Of a stretch of DNA of 21,543 bases, positions 1 to 7,901 are shown piece by piece. Location of the stretch: IMG/VR virus record IMGVR_UViG_3300028925_008157, positions 1 to 21,543 of that record; one strand, 5' to 3'. The DNA comes from a virus. The notes under the pieces were generated by a model. That model searched no databases. It was given only the letters and a program-made list of their open reading frames with translations, and was not told where the DNA came from. Position 1 is the stretch's first letter; every line of letters begins with the position of its first letter. The translations under genes and the position numbers were made by a program.

Positions 1-1
1 T

Positions 2-133
2 CTAGATGAAGAGGGCAACGATAGCGGCGAGACTCGCGAAGTGGTTACGGTTGTAAAAGGCGAGACGATTGTGAATCCAGATTATGCAGCATACCAAGCC
101 GCGTGGGATGCGGTTGATGCGGATTTGAATTGA
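2..133 (+). CDS. C-terminal end of an unidentified phage gene (5' truncated)
   Basis: An open frame enters from the left edge and stops at TGA 131-133, leaving 43 residues that end in NPDYAAYQAAWDAVDADLN. The piece is acidic and probably helical at the end. It lies upstream of the lysis cassette and tail genes, so a virion assembly protein is plausible by position, but nothing in these residues identifies a family. The stop overlaps a possible ATG (133-135) that opens only a 15-codon frame, which I do not call a gene. The product remains unknown. Confidence 0.55.
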   Translation, partial: LDEEGNDSGETREVVTVVKGETIVNPDYAAYQAAWDAVDADLN

Positions 134-198
134 TGAGTGGGATCGGACACGGCCATCGACACACCGTTTATAGACATTGAATACGAAGGCACACCGAA

Positions 199-357
199 AT
201 GAGTTGGCTGGATTTGGAAGATTTTAAGGTCGTTCTCGCATCCGTAGCGGGAATTGGAAACTGGTTAGTGGATGTGGATTTGATTCTGAAGGTCGGCATT
301 AGTGCGGCGAGCTTGGTATACATAATTTTGAAGATTCGACAGCTACTAAAAAGATGA
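199..357 (+). CDS. Small single-span membrane protein (52 aa), possible holin-class protein
   Basis: This short frame begins at ATG 199 and ends at TGA 355-357, where the stop overlaps the ATG of the next gene (ATGA). The protein has a moderately polar N-terminal half (MSWLDLEDFK) and one hydrophobic stretch around residues 32-45 (GISAASLVYIIL) followed by a basic tail (KIRQLLKR). This fits a one-pass inner-membrane protein with a cytoplasmic positive C-terminus. Its place at the head of a cluster with another membrane protein and a spanin pair suggests a lysis role such as holin or antiholin, but size and topology alone do not prove it. No strong Shine-Dalgarno is visible before it. Confidence 0.55.
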   Translation: MSWLDLEDFKVVLASVAGIGNWLVDVDLILKVGISAASLVYIILKIRQLLKR

Positions 358-674
358 AACGACTAACTATTATTGGGGCATTACTGCTAACTGCGGTGAC
401 TGCCAGTGCTGGTGACCTGTTTGGTGCGGCCCTCAAGCCGAAACCATCTGTGACCCTGTTCGGGCAAACGCTTACTTGGCCAATTCCATCCATCTGTATT
501 GGAGGAAAAGCTGGAGTGTTGCCAGATGCGAAAGTATCGCCAGAAGGCATCAACCTCAAAATCCCTTACCTCTCCATCGATGTTCCATTCCCGTCTTTGA
601 CGATGAAAGCTGGAACCAACACGGTAGAGGTTAAGTTGGGTGCGGTAGAGAGAAACGAACGTAAGGCAGACTAA
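354..674 (+). CDS. Secreted protein of unknown function in the lysis cassette (106 aa)
   Basis: The protein starts with a textbook Sec signal peptide: basic MKR, a hydrophobic core (residues 4-14) and a small-residue cleavage region ending in TASAG (about residue 20). The mature part of roughly 86 residues is rich in Pro, Ile, Leu and Gly and appears beta-like, with an alternating pattern such as INLKIPYLSIDVPFPSLTM. One cysteine (near residue 48) remains after cleavage. I recognise no muramidase, amidase or peptidase motif, so it is not a visible endolysin. It overlaps both neighbours by stop-start contacts (354 and 674), so it is probably co-translated with the membrane proteins of the cassette and exported to the periplasm. 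Its function is unknown; a periplasmic lysis factor, superinfection factor or envelope-binding protein are all possible. Confidence 0.75.
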   Translation: MKRLTIIGALLLTAVTASAGDLFGAALKPKPSVTLFGQTLTWPIPSICIGGKAGVLPDAKVSPEGINLKIPYLSIDVPFPSLTMKAGTNTVEVKLGAVERNERKAD

Positions 675-868
675 TGTTAAAAAGTAAAACAGTATGGACG
701 GCAGTTGCCGCAATAGTTGCCGCGATTGGTGGTTACTTCACGGGCGAACTGGAGATGGCAGAGATGCTGCAACTGATCGTGACCAGTGGGCTTGCGGTGT
801 TCCTGCGGATTGGCGTTAAGAAGAGCGAAGATGCCGCGAAGGCAGCACCAGAAAAGGCCGCCGAGTAA
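674..868 (+). CDS. Small membrane protein, candidate holin (64 aa)
   Basis: The ATG at 674 overlaps the TAA of the preceding gene. The chain reads as a short basic N-terminus (MLKSK), a hydrophobic segment (residues 7-21, TVWTAVAAIVAAIGGYF), a short acidic loop (TGELEMAE), a second hydrophobic segment (residues 31-47) and a charged Lys/Glu/Ala-rich tail (KKSEDAAKAAPEKAAE). Two membrane segments with a charged C-terminus in 64 residues match class II holins, which oligomerise in the inner membrane and open it at lysis. The neighbouring spanin genes support that reading. Many phages carry similar small proteins annotated only as hypothetical, so the assignment rests on topology and context. Confidence 0.65.
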   Translation: MLKSKTVWTAVAAIVAAIGGYFTGELEMAEMLQLIVTSGLAVFLRIGVKKSEDAAKAAPEKAAE

Positions 869-1159
869 ATGGGACTCATCAGCGCAATTATCGCGTTGTT
901 AAAAGCCGTCCCATCACTGGAGCGGCTTTTTTTGAAGATAACTGATGGCATACGGGAAGCACAGGCGAATGACCGGCTTGAGGCGAAGCTGTCTCACATT
1001 GATGCTGCTATGCGGTCTGCTCACGGCGGGTTGCTCCACTCCGAGACAAATGAATGGAGTGAAGACCCTGACCGATCACCCGCAATTCCAGAGGGCAGCA
1101 CAATCAGCACCGAAGTGGACGCGAGCAGCACTGGAGGCGGTGGCCAAATTGGAGTATGA
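869..1159 (+). CDS. Rz-like inner-membrane spanin (i-spanin), 96 aa
   Basis: The gene starts directly after the candidate holin stop. The N-terminus (MGLISAIIALLKAVPSLERLFLKI) is hydrophobic or amphipathic, followed by a charged helical stretch (residues 25-50, with EAQANDRLEAKLSHIDAAM) that could form a periplasmic coiled coil, and a Ser/Gly-rich tail. By itself this is weak evidence, but a second gene encoding a clear outer-membrane lipoprotein lies within it in the +1 frame and ends 16 bases beyond it. This is the classic nested Rz/Rz1 arrangement, in which the two proteins bridge the periplasm and fuse the membranes in the last step of lysis. Part of the later sequence of this frame may be shaped by the constraints of the overlapping lipoprotein. 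Confidence 0.65.
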   Translation: MGLISAIIALLKAVPSLERLFLKITDGIREAQANDRLEAKLSHIDAAMRSAHGGLLHSETNEWSEDPDRSPAIPEGSTISTEVDASSTGGGGQIGV

Positions 1160-1175
1160 GCTAGAGCGAAACTGA
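945..1175 (+). CDS. Rz1-like outer-membrane lipoprotein spanin (o-spanin)
   Basis: Read in the +1 frame of the gene at 869-1159, this protein has basic residues, a hydrophobic core (LTLMLLCGLL) and a lipobox L-T-A-G-C, the signature of signal peptidase II processing and lipid attachment at Cys. The mature part is short (about 46 residues) and ends in a helical segment rich in Lys, Arg and Glu. A start at ATG 969 (MTGLRRSCLT) gives a more typical signal peptide than ATG 945, which adds eight mostly basic residues; both are possible. Its stop overlaps the ATG of the tail gene at 1175. A tiny lipoprotein nested in a small membrane gene beside a holin candidate points strongly to the outer-membrane spanin subunit. 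Confidence 0.8.
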   Translation: MAYGKHRRMTGLRRSCLTLMLLCGLLTAGCSTPRQMNGVKTLTDHPQFQRAAQSAPKWTRAALEAVAKLEYELERN

Positions 1176-3913
1176 TGCCAGCAAACGATCCAATTATAGA
1201 TGGCGACACCCACTTCATAGGGGTGAATATGCGCCTCGACCCCGGCCAACTGAAGGCGGGGTTCTGTGCGTCTGCCAAGAACAAGCGGTTCGTGAATGGT
1301 AAGGCATCCACAAGGCCCGGTATTAAGAAGATGCCGTGGTCTAATAAGGCGGCGGATGCTTGGCTGGAGCAAACCTACTCCGCTGGCAGCATTGTTACTT
1401 ATAGTGGCCGTGCGGCAGTAGTGACTGGAACCACCGAGGCACAAGTCGATGGAGGCACTGGGGTTTTATCCTCTTCATCCACGAATGCTATTCTGTTAAA
1501 TGGGGACTTCGCCAGCGCGGCCTCTTGGATAACCACCCTCGATCCCGGCTGGGGAATCACTGGTGGAGAAGCGGTTCACGCGGCTTCCTCCGGCCTAGAC
1601 AATTTATACCAAGACATGAGTGCTGTTCTTGGTGGTGATTACACCATCACTCTCACAGTCACAAACGCGACTCCGGCGACGGGCCACATTAAAGTGTTAG
1701 TTGGCCAATCGGGCTATGGGACTTCCACGGGGTCGCCCACTGGATATACTACGTCCGGCGCAGACCCAGTGAAGGGCCAATATGCCGGGACAGTTGGGGG
1801 TCAGGAATACACCATAAACGTCACCTCAAAAGGGCAGAACCCAAACCGCGTGTACCTCCAGGCAACTGCCGATTTCGCTGGAAGTGTGGATACTGTCTCC
1901 ATCATAGAGGGGGCAACTCCAGAGCGGGTGGCGTTAAGTGCCACGATAACGCTTGGAACAGATTCTTGGCAAGCGGGTGGCCCGATTAGTCAGGAAAACA
2001 CGCTTGGCCCATTTTATAAAAGGAAGAGCCTTTCGTTTGTCGTGAACGGGGCGCACACAGTAAACACAGCCGTTCAGAGTGTGGCGGTAGATGCAATCCC
2101 ACACGCAGTTTATTTTGGGGACATTGTAACTTTTTCAACTGGCGGGGGTAAACTGCTAGTTAACGCAACGGCTTCGGCGACGGCCACCACCATAAGTGGA
2201 ACTCTCTCCGTGGCGGATTTGGCGGACGACGAAACCGGCGCACTGGAACAGCCCCCACTAACCACATCCTCCACGCAAGACACTGTTGCCCTAGCGTATT
2301 GGGAAAGCCTCGGCCACCGCACCTACGGCTACGGAACCGTATATGGCACTGGAATCTTCCGCGACCCAGCCTCCACCGAATATGTTTTGGTGGCCGCCGC
2401 TGACGGGGTGTATGCGACGAAGGAAGGCAACCCCTCGACCAAACTCGCTGGAGTTTCCGCCATTGGCACGGACGTAGAGTTCGTCCAGTGCTTCAACAAC
2501 GTAATCATGTTTAGAGGGGACGCACTGGAGCCACTCGCAATGGCTCGGATCGACATTGGGTTTGTGTCCATCAGTCAAACAGATACGGATTTAACAATCG
2601 ACGAGAACGAGGACGATGGCACAGAGCAAATCCCAAACGCATCCACGGGGCTATTCTTCGCGAACAGATTGTTGATCCCACATTCCAAGGATTTGGTGGC
2701 CGCGAGTGATTTCCTAAACTACACCCGGTATTCGCCGGTCATGTCGAACTTCCGAATCAATCAGGGGAGTGAAGACGAACTGGTCGCCTTGGTACGAATC
2801 AATAGCTCCACCATCGCTTGTTTTAAAACAAACAGCATCTACATGGTGTACAACATTTACGGGAGTATGTCCGACATCACGCTGGATGAAGTCACCCGTG
2901 AGTATGGTGCGGTTAGCAAGAACTCCATTGTTCAGGTTGGGGATGATGTTGTGTTCCTGTCGAGCAAGAAGGGCGTGACCAGTTTGGGTGTGGCGCAGAA
3001 TGGTAAGGTAAGTGCGGTGGATATTCCGATGTCCGAGCCTATCCAGCCGCTCATTGATCGGATCAACTGGAATGCCGCGAGCGGAGCCGCCGCCGCCTAC
3101 CACAACAATCGCCTCTACATGGCCGTTCCGCTGGACGGGTCGAGCGATAATAATGCAATTTTGGTTTTCGATTACTTGGCTGGCGGATGGGCCGGGTACG
3201 ACACCGGCACGGCAATCAAGGTTAAGTCATTTCTGGAAACCACCCACCAAGGCAAACGCCGACTATTCTTCCTCGACACAGACGGCTTCATCAACCTCTA
3301 TGATGATGCGCTTACGGAGTGCGGGTTTGTGGATGAGTTGCCGAAGTCCACGGATTCCACCCATGCAGATTTCGGGAACACCAAGATCGAGCAAATTAGC
3401 GACGAGATAATAACTCGCGGCTACACGGCTGGAGATGTTGGCTTCAAGAAATGGCAAAGCGCAGACGTTCATTTGGCGACTAACGATTCCAATTTCACAG
3501 TTAGTGTCCAGTTCGATGGGCCAGAGGAAGACAATCTGGAGCTAACGCCAGTGGGAGGCCAGACTTTAAGCCGAACAACCTACGATAAACCCTTCGACAA
3601 GGCCGACTATGTGGAGTCGATGGTGGATGATGATTTCCTGACGAAGTATCGGCAAGACTACAGTGTGAAGCTGTTGAAGCCGGTGGAGGACTTGGCGGTG
3701 GGAGAAGTTAATGGGGTGGACATTGCGCTGCCACTAACTGGAGAAACGGGATTCGACCCCGACCTCCACCAACAATCTCAAAACCGCTACCGTTACCGGG
3801 GCGAAGGCCGCTATGTACAATTGAAGGTGGCGAACACGAATGGTCGAGCCGAGTTGGTGGCCGCCAAAGTGGGCGCATTGCCCGGTCAGAATTTAATAAC
3901 TAAAACGATATGA
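1175..3913 (+). CDS. Tail nozzle/hub-like protein with beta-propeller-type core and a carbohydrate-binding-type insertion (912 aa)
   Basis: The N-terminal 55 residues contain a pattern I associate with short-tailed phage tail proteins (GVNMRLDPGQL, NGKASTRPGI). The region from about residue 365 to 720 carries repeated beta-strand segments (FVQCFNNVIMFRG, FFANRLLIPHSKDL, YHNNRLYMAVPLDG, AILVFDYLAGGWAGY) like those in P22 gp10-type tail-hub or nozzle proteins, which are beta-propellers. Residues 107-244 read like a carbohydrate-binding jelly roll (LLNGDF at 107-112, GW..TGGEAVHAA, YTITLTVT, a closing FAGSVDTVSI). Residues 285-352 resemble another small beta module. The last 70 residues include QNRYRYRGEGRYVQLKVANTNGRAEL, a usual ending for such proteins. 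It follows the lysis cassette and overlaps the first fibre gene by four bases. A structural role in the tail is well supported; the exact part is inferred. Confidence 0.75.
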   Translation: MPANDPIIDGDTHFIGVNMRLDPGQLKAGFCASAKNKRFVNGKASTRPGIKKMPWSNKAADAWLEQTYSAGSIVTYSGRAAVVTGTTEAQVDGGTGVLSSSSTNAILLNGDFASAASWITTLDPGWGITGGEAVHAASSGLDNLYQDMSAVLGGDYTITLTVTNATPATGHIKVLVGQSGYGTSTGSPTGYTTSGADPVKGQYAGTVGGQEYTINVTSKGQNPNRVYLQATADFAGSVDTVSIIEGATPERVALSATITLGTDSWQAGGPISQENTLGPFYKRKSLSFVVNGAHTVNTAVQSVAVDAIPHAVYFGDIVTFSTGGGKLLVNATASATATTISGTLSVADLADDETGALEQPPLTTSSTQDTVALAYWESLGHRTYGYGTVYGTGIFRDPASTEYVLVAAADGVYATKEGNPSTKLAGVSAIGTDVEFVQCFNNVIMFRGDALEPLAMARIDIGFVSISQTDTDLTIDENEDDGTEQIPNASTGLFFANRLLIPHSKDLVAASDFLNYTRYSPVMSNFRINQGSEDELVALVRINSSTIACFKTNSIYMVYNIYGSMSDITLDEVTREYGAVSKNSIVQVGDDVVFLSSKKGVTSLGVAQNGKVSAVDIPMSEPIQPLIDRINWNAASGAAAAYHNNRLYMAVPLDGSSDNNAILVFDYLAGGWAGYDTGTAIKVKSFLETTHQGKRRLFFLDTDGFINLYDDALTECGFVDELPKSTDSTHADFGNTKIEQISDEIITRGYTAGDVGFKKWQSADVHLATNDSNFTVSVQFDGPEEDNLELTPVGGQTLSRTTYDKPFDKADYVESMVDDDFLTKYRQDYSVKLLKPVEDLAVGEVNGVDIALPLTGETGFDPDLHQQSQNRYRYRGEGRYVQLKVANTNGRAELVAAKVGALPGQNLITKTI

Positions 3914-5007
3914 GCTTAACAGTAACCGTCCAGAAGGGACATGATTTTTCAAGCGGCAACGTGACGCGAGCCGCGCTAAACGCAGGAGCCGTTCCGACAG
4001 TGGCCGTTACTGGTTCTGTTGGGACGAGTGAGTTGGCGGCTGGTTCGGTGACGGGGACGGAACTGAAGAGTTCGGCATCCGTGGATACAGACCGGGCAGT
4101 TACCACGAACCACATCCAAGACGATGCCGTGACCACGGCGAAGATTGTGGACAACGCCGTCACTCTTCCCAAGTTGGTGGGTTACGACACGCTAAAAAGA
4201 GGGACTTTAATAAAGACCGGGGATACCGCAGAAACCGACACAATTATTCCAGAGACTTTCGTGGCTAATACTGCCAGTAAAATACTTATTGGAGATGGAA
4301 ATGACCTGTTAAGTCTCGGCCATGAACCCGATGACGAGGAAGATGGGGACACCACGCTTAACCAGCCGAAGAGTCACGTTGCGATTGGATTAACCGCTCC
4401 AGTTGATTCTGCCCAGACAACCGGGGTTTTGTTGACCCTGAAAGACTATGCTATCAAGGTGGTAAAACTGGCTAAAAACCTTGTTGCTGGAACCGCCACG
4501 CCGGGGATTATTGTTTATAATGGGTCTGGAGTGGCTTCGGTTCTGGCTTCCACGGATGTGGATAGTTCCGTGCTGACTACTAACACGACTTCGACGCCTT
4601 CGTTCAGAGTCTTGCATAAGAAGATAACTCTTCTTGGGCCAAGTTCACTAGCGGCATTTGGGGTAGAAACAGATTTCAGTACTAACTTGGGCCACGACAG
4701 AACTTTTGTTGGAGCGCACGAATTCGGGGCTATACCCTCGGACTTTAATGTGTACCTAGAAGCGACGGCTGCCGATAAGGGGTACGCTTCTGGGGATAGA
4801 CTTCTTATTCCGGGGAGTGGGTATGGAGGCGCGGGCTACACGGCTTCGTGTTACGCGGATGGTACTAATGTTTATCTTTCGGTCAACTACTCATTGAGAT
4901 TTTCCGATAAACGCACCGTTGCCGCGAGTCAAGCCGCCGATGCGAGCTTCAACCTAACTCATATAGTTCCTAGTAAATGGAAAGTAGTGGCCCTCGTTAG
5001 CGAATAA
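3910..5007 (+). CDS. Tail fibre or appendage protein (365 aa)
   Basis: The ATG overlaps the stop of the nozzle-like gene. The N-terminal 100 residues contain short degenerate repeats of the kind seen in phage fibre shafts (SVGTSELAAGSVTGTELKS, NHIQDDAVTTAKIVDNAVTLPKL). After a linker, the chain becomes rich in Thr, Val, Ser and Gly, and ends in a compact domain (from about residue 255) with aromatic residues and Gly-rich loops such as IPGSGYGGAGYTASCYADGTNVYLSV. This suggests a trimeric beta-rich fibre with a C-terminal receptor-binding or trimerisation head. The gene is followed without a gap by the collagen-like fibre gene, whose N-terminus carries a similar repeat (SITDGKISKEAKINPTKL). Specific receptor or enzyme activity cannot be read from the sequence. 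Confidence 0.7.
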   Translation: MSLTVTVQKGHDFSSGNVTRAALNAGAVPTVAVTGSVGTSELAAGSVTGTELKSSASVDTDRAVTTNHIQDDAVTTAKIVDNAVTLPKLVGYDTLKRGTLIKTGDTAETDTIIPETFVANTASKILIGDGNDLLSLGHEPDDEEDGDTTLNQPKSHVAIGLTAPVDSAQTTGVLLTLKDYAIKVVKLAKNLVAGTATPGIIVYNGSGVASVLASTDVDSSVLTTNTTSTPSFRVLHKKITLLGPSSLAAFGVETDFSTNLGHDRTFVGAHEFGAIPSDFNVYLEATAADKGYASGDRLLIPGSGYGGAGYTASCYADGTNVYLSVNYSLRFSDKRTVAASQAADASFNLTHIVPSKWKVVALVSE

Positions 5008-6737
5008 TGCCAGACCGCTCCGACATATCGCCCCTCTCAATTACTGATGGTAAAATCAGTAAGGAGGCGAAGATCAACCCAACCAAGTTGGCTCCAGCCA
5101 CTTCGGGTCAGGTGTTGATTGCTGGAACGGATGGTAAATTCAGGCCGGGTAATCTCGTAACAACTTCCAGCGGCGACACCGTTGCACAAGGCCCGGCTGG
5201 AGCTAGTGGTGCGACTGGATCACAGGGGGCAACTGGAACCACCGGAGCCGCAGGCACGGCTGGATCGGATGGAACCAATGGAACAAATGGACTCCAAGGA
5301 GATGCCGGAACCAATGGAACCAACGGAACCAATGGAACCAACGGAACCAATGGACTCCAAGGAGATGCCGGAACCAACGGAACCAATGGAACCAATGGAA
5401 CAAATGGACTCCAAGGAGATGCCGGAACCGATGGCACCGATGGCACCGATGGCACCGATGGCACCGATGGCACCGATGGCACAAACGGAACCAACGGCAC
5501 AAACGGAACCAACGGCACGAATGGATCAGACGCCACCGTCACGGCGACCAGCGTGGATGACGCCTTGCACGGTGCGGACACAACCACATTCGGATTCGTT
5601 AAGCGAGATGCCGACAACTCCCACACGATTGATACGACCACATATTCTGCCAGTGGCCACACCCACGATGACAGGTACTATACTGAAACCGAGCTAGACG
5701 TTTCATTGGCGGCTAAATCAGGGACGGGCCACGCCCATGATGCGATGGATAGTGGGAATAGCTACGCCACTGGATTTGTCCCCGCTGGAAGTGTCACACA
5801 CAGCGACACCTATTTGCGAAAAGATGGAACATGGGGAACTCCCGTGGATACCAACACCGACACCAACACCACATACGCAAGCAGCGACTTTGACCATGAT
5901 GCACTGACTAACTTTGAAACCAACGAGCATATTGATTGGACTGGGGCAAGTGCAGGAACAGTCCACGCATCTAATTACACCAACACAACCTATTCAGCAG
6001 GAAACAGCGGATTGGTTCCAGCGGCGGGTAGCGCGGGGCAGTTCCTAAAGCACGATGCTTCGTGGGGAACCCCGCCCGACACCACCGCGAATGAGACGAT
6101 CACGTTGGGCGGAGATGTTAGCGGGTCAGGGACAACATCAATTGATTGCACGGTGGATGACGACTCCCACAATCACGCAATAGGGACGATTACCGGAGTC
6201 TTAAATGCTAGCGCAGGAGCGGGGTCGGCTGGAAAACTGATTAAGCTAGCAGCAGATGGTTACATTGACGGCTCAATGCTGGATAGCTCGGACATTTCGT
6301 TTAATGACTTAGACGACCTCCCCAGCACGTTCACCCCAACGATTGACGATGCCAGCGCATTAACCACCGATGTGTGGAGTGCGTCCAAGATAATTTCATA
6401 TCTGGTTTCGTTTTACGCCACACTATCCAACGGGTTCTCCGCCCATAAATACACTCGGACAATTACATGGGGAACGGATGACGGGGCGCACGTTACTTTT
6501 ACTGGGTCTGGGGCAGCGGAAGTAGCTACGGTAACCCACAGTCGTGGAACAGCATTTATCACGTTATCCATTATTGATGTAAGTGGGTCAATCGCAGAAC
6601 CCGGAGCGAATGGGTTTGTTGATTTGGATGCGCTTATTACGGTAGTTAGTGTGGACGATGACACTATTAAACTAGGCATCGCTTCGGGGGCGGGTGTATC
6701 AACAGGGGATGTGTATAAACTAACCGTTATTGGATGA
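5007..6737 (+). CDS. Collagen-like tail fibre protein (576 aa)
   Basis: The N-terminal 60 residues share the short fibre repeat of the preceding protein and may be the attachment part. Residues 62-174 are an unbroken Gly-X-Y series (GPAGASGATGSQGATG, then many GTN and GTD triplets with three GLQGDA inserts), a phage collagen-like shaft expected to form a triple helix. Further on come modules common in phage fibres: GHTHDDRYYTE (217-227), two copies of a W-G-T-P element (YLRKDGTWGTP at 270 and FLKHDASWGTP at 347), and DHDALTNFETNEHIDW (296-311). The last 100 residues are Val/Thr/Asp-rich and probably form the distal tip. Start ATG 5007 overlaps the previous stop, and the final TGA overlaps the next ATG. 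The receptor is unknown. Confidence 0.85.
   Translation: MPDRSDISPLSITDGKISKEAKINPTKLAPATSGQVLIAGTDGKFRPGNLVTTSSGDTVAQGPAGASGATGSQGATGTTGAAGTAGSDGTNGTNGLQGDAGTNGTNGTNGTNGTNGLQGDAGTNGTNGTNGTNGLQGDAGTDGTDGTDGTDGTDGTDGTNGTNGTNGTNGTNGSDATVTATSVDDALHGADTTTFGFVKRDADNSHTIDTTTYSASGHTHDDRYYTETELDVSLAAKSGTGHAHDAMDSGNSYATGFVPAGSVTHSDTYLRKDGTWGTPVDTNTDTNTTYASSDFDHDALTNFETNEHIDWTGASAGTVHASNYTNTTYSAGNSGLVPAAGSAGQFLKHDASWGTPPDTTANETITLGGDVSGSGTTSIDCTVDDDSHNHAIGTITGVLNASAGAGSAGKLIKLAADGYIDGSMLDSSDISFNDLDDLPSTFTPTIDDASALTTDVWSASKIISYLVSFYATLSNGFSAHKYTRTITWGTDDGAHVTFTGSGAAEVATVTHSRGTAFITLSIIDVSGSIAEPGANGFVDLDALITVVSVDDDTIKLGIASGAGVSTGDVYKLTVIG
5262..5528 (+). repeat. In-frame 9-bp tandem repeats coding Gly-Thr-Asn/Asp
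   Basis: Within the collagen-like fibre gene the units GGAACCAAY (Gly-Thr-Asn) and GGCACCGAT (Gly-Thr-Asp) repeat many times. A 27-base block beginning AATGGACTCCAAGGAGATG occurs three times, at 5286, 5349 and 5403, spaced 63 and 54 bases apart, both multiples of 9. Copies of one amino-acid triplet use nearly identical codons in blocks, as expected from recent slippage or unequal recombination. Length changes here would preserve the frame and alter shaft length. Confidence 0.9.
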
Positions 6738-7093
6738 CCCCAATCCAGCAAGCAAAAGCAACCTATGAACCAAACTCCACAAACACTTTCGAGAGCGATC
6801 TGGTCTGGCATCTACACAACGCCTACGTTTGGTCTGGCGATGATGCGTTCATCATGGGTCGGCCAATGCCGAAGGATAAAGTTGCTGAAGAATGCACTCG
6901 CCAAACCACTTATCCAGCGGACGAATGCAACACTTGGTTTGTTTGGCTTGGGTCAGGAAAAGCTGCGCTCAAGCGATTCTTGGAAGTCGCCCCATTCAAG
7001 CTGGAATACGTCGCTTGGCACAGGCGCGGGTCGCAATTGAAAATTTATAAATGGACAACTTACGAACGAAAGGTAAATAAATATGGGAACTAG
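6734..7093 (+). CDS. Hypothetical phage protein (119 aa), possibly related to small GNAT-like virion-region proteins
   Basis: The ATG overlaps the stop of the collagen-like fibre gene, and the 3' end overlaps the next gene by 11 bases. The N-terminal half resembles a small enzyme-like fold (ESDLVWHLHNAYVWSGDDAFIMGRP), and the C-terminal half has a pattern of aromatic and basic residues (GSGKAALKRFLEVAPFKLEYVAWHRRGSQL). Podoviruses of the T7 type often place a small acetyltransferase-like protein at this position before the internal virion proteins. I see a loose resemblance only and no firm acetyl-CoA binding motif. No signal peptide or membrane segment is present. The function is open. Confidence 0.6.
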   Translation: MTPIQQAKATYEPNSTNTFESDLVWHLHNAYVWSGDDAFIMGRPMPKDKVAEECTRQTTYPADECNTWFVWLGSGKAALKRFLEVAPFKLEYVAWHRRGSQLKIYKWTTYERKVNKYGN

Positions 7094-7901
7094 AGTAGCA
7101 GCCCCGCCCCCAAGAAAATATGGGGAGGAAATGAAATCGACCCTCCAAGCACAAGTGGATATGGCTCCACAATTGTATGGCGCGGAGGAAGCGTGGCGCG
7201 GCAAATACGCCCAGCTAGACATGGACATCGCCAACCAGATGACTCCACAACTGCTGGACTTGTATGAGTCCTCGCAGCGTCGGCTTGGCACAATGGATCG
7301 TGAGCAGCTTGATCTCCAGCGGGGAGGCGACATTGAGGCGATTGAAAAATATGGAGGCCGAGCGAGGGAAGCACTGGACGCCGCCAATCCAGAACAGGCC
7401 GCACTATTAAAGGAGCTAAATGCCCAAGCAATGGGCGACCTCCAACTGGGCGGACAACTAAATGCTGGCGAGCGGCGAACCATTAACCAATCGGCCCGTG
7501 GCGCACAAGCCGCCCGTGGGTTTGGTTACGGAATAAATGATGCCGCCATTGAGTCGTGGGCGAACTTGCAGGGCAGCGAACAAAAGCGGCAGCAACGACA
7601 GGGTTTCGCCCAATCAATGGTTGGCATGAATCAGGCGACTCAAGCCGATCCATTTATGGCGGTTTTGGGTAGGCCAAGTTCCATGAACCCAATGATGTCT
7701 GGGGGCGTGGTTGGTCAAGCTGGAGGCTTTAATCCCGGCGCAATGTTTAGTCCAGAATCGCAATATGCTGGCGACATTTATAACCAGAATTATCAAGGCG
7801 AAATGGCGGCTCGAACGGCAAGCGCGAAAAACCGGGCATCAATGATTGGTGCTGGAATGCAAGCGATGGGTTCGGCGGCTGGCGGCGGTGGTAAAATGTA
7901 A
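7083..7901 (+). CDS. Probable internal virion (DNA-ejection) protein, small subunit (272 aa)
   Basis: The chain opens with a region I associate with podoviral internal proteins (PRKYGEEMKSTLQAQVDMAPQLY), continues as a long charged helix (residues 30-125) and ends in a low-complexity Gly/Ala/Met-rich tail (SMIGAGMQAMGSAAGGGGKM), suitable for membrane association during ejection. Segments such as RGAQAARGFGYGINDAA resemble proteins ejected with DNA in short-tailed phages. The position, directly before two larger probable ejection proteins, fits the order small-medium-large of internal core proteins (as in T7 gp14-gp15-gp16). The similarity is one of architecture; I cannot claim homology to T7. 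A weak AAAGG motif lies upstream of the ATG. Confidence 0.65.
   Translation: MGTRVAAPPPRKYGEEMKSTLQAQVDMAPQLYGAEEAWRGKYAQLDMDIANQMTPQLLDLYESSQRRLGTMDREQLDLQRGGDIEAIEKYGGRAREALDAANPEQAALLKELNAQAMGDLQLGGQLNAGERRTINQSARGAQAARGFGYGINDAAIESWANLQGSEQKRQQRQGFAQSMVGMNQATQADPFMAVLGRPSSMNPMMSGGVVGQAGGFNPGAMFSPESQYAGDIYNQNYQGEMAARTASAKNRASMIGAGMQAMGSAAGGGGKM

Noticed and set aside
5262-5528. Repeated blocks that might suggest a CRISPR array
   Set aside because: The repeats are in-frame 9-base units with no unique spacers, and they encode a collagen-like shaft.
5108-5662. Long minus-strand ORF (184 codons) rich in Val-Pro repeats
   Set aside because: It is the mirror image of the Gly-Thr-Asn/Asp repeat of the collagen-like fibre gene; repeats keep several frames open. 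All other genes are on the + strand.
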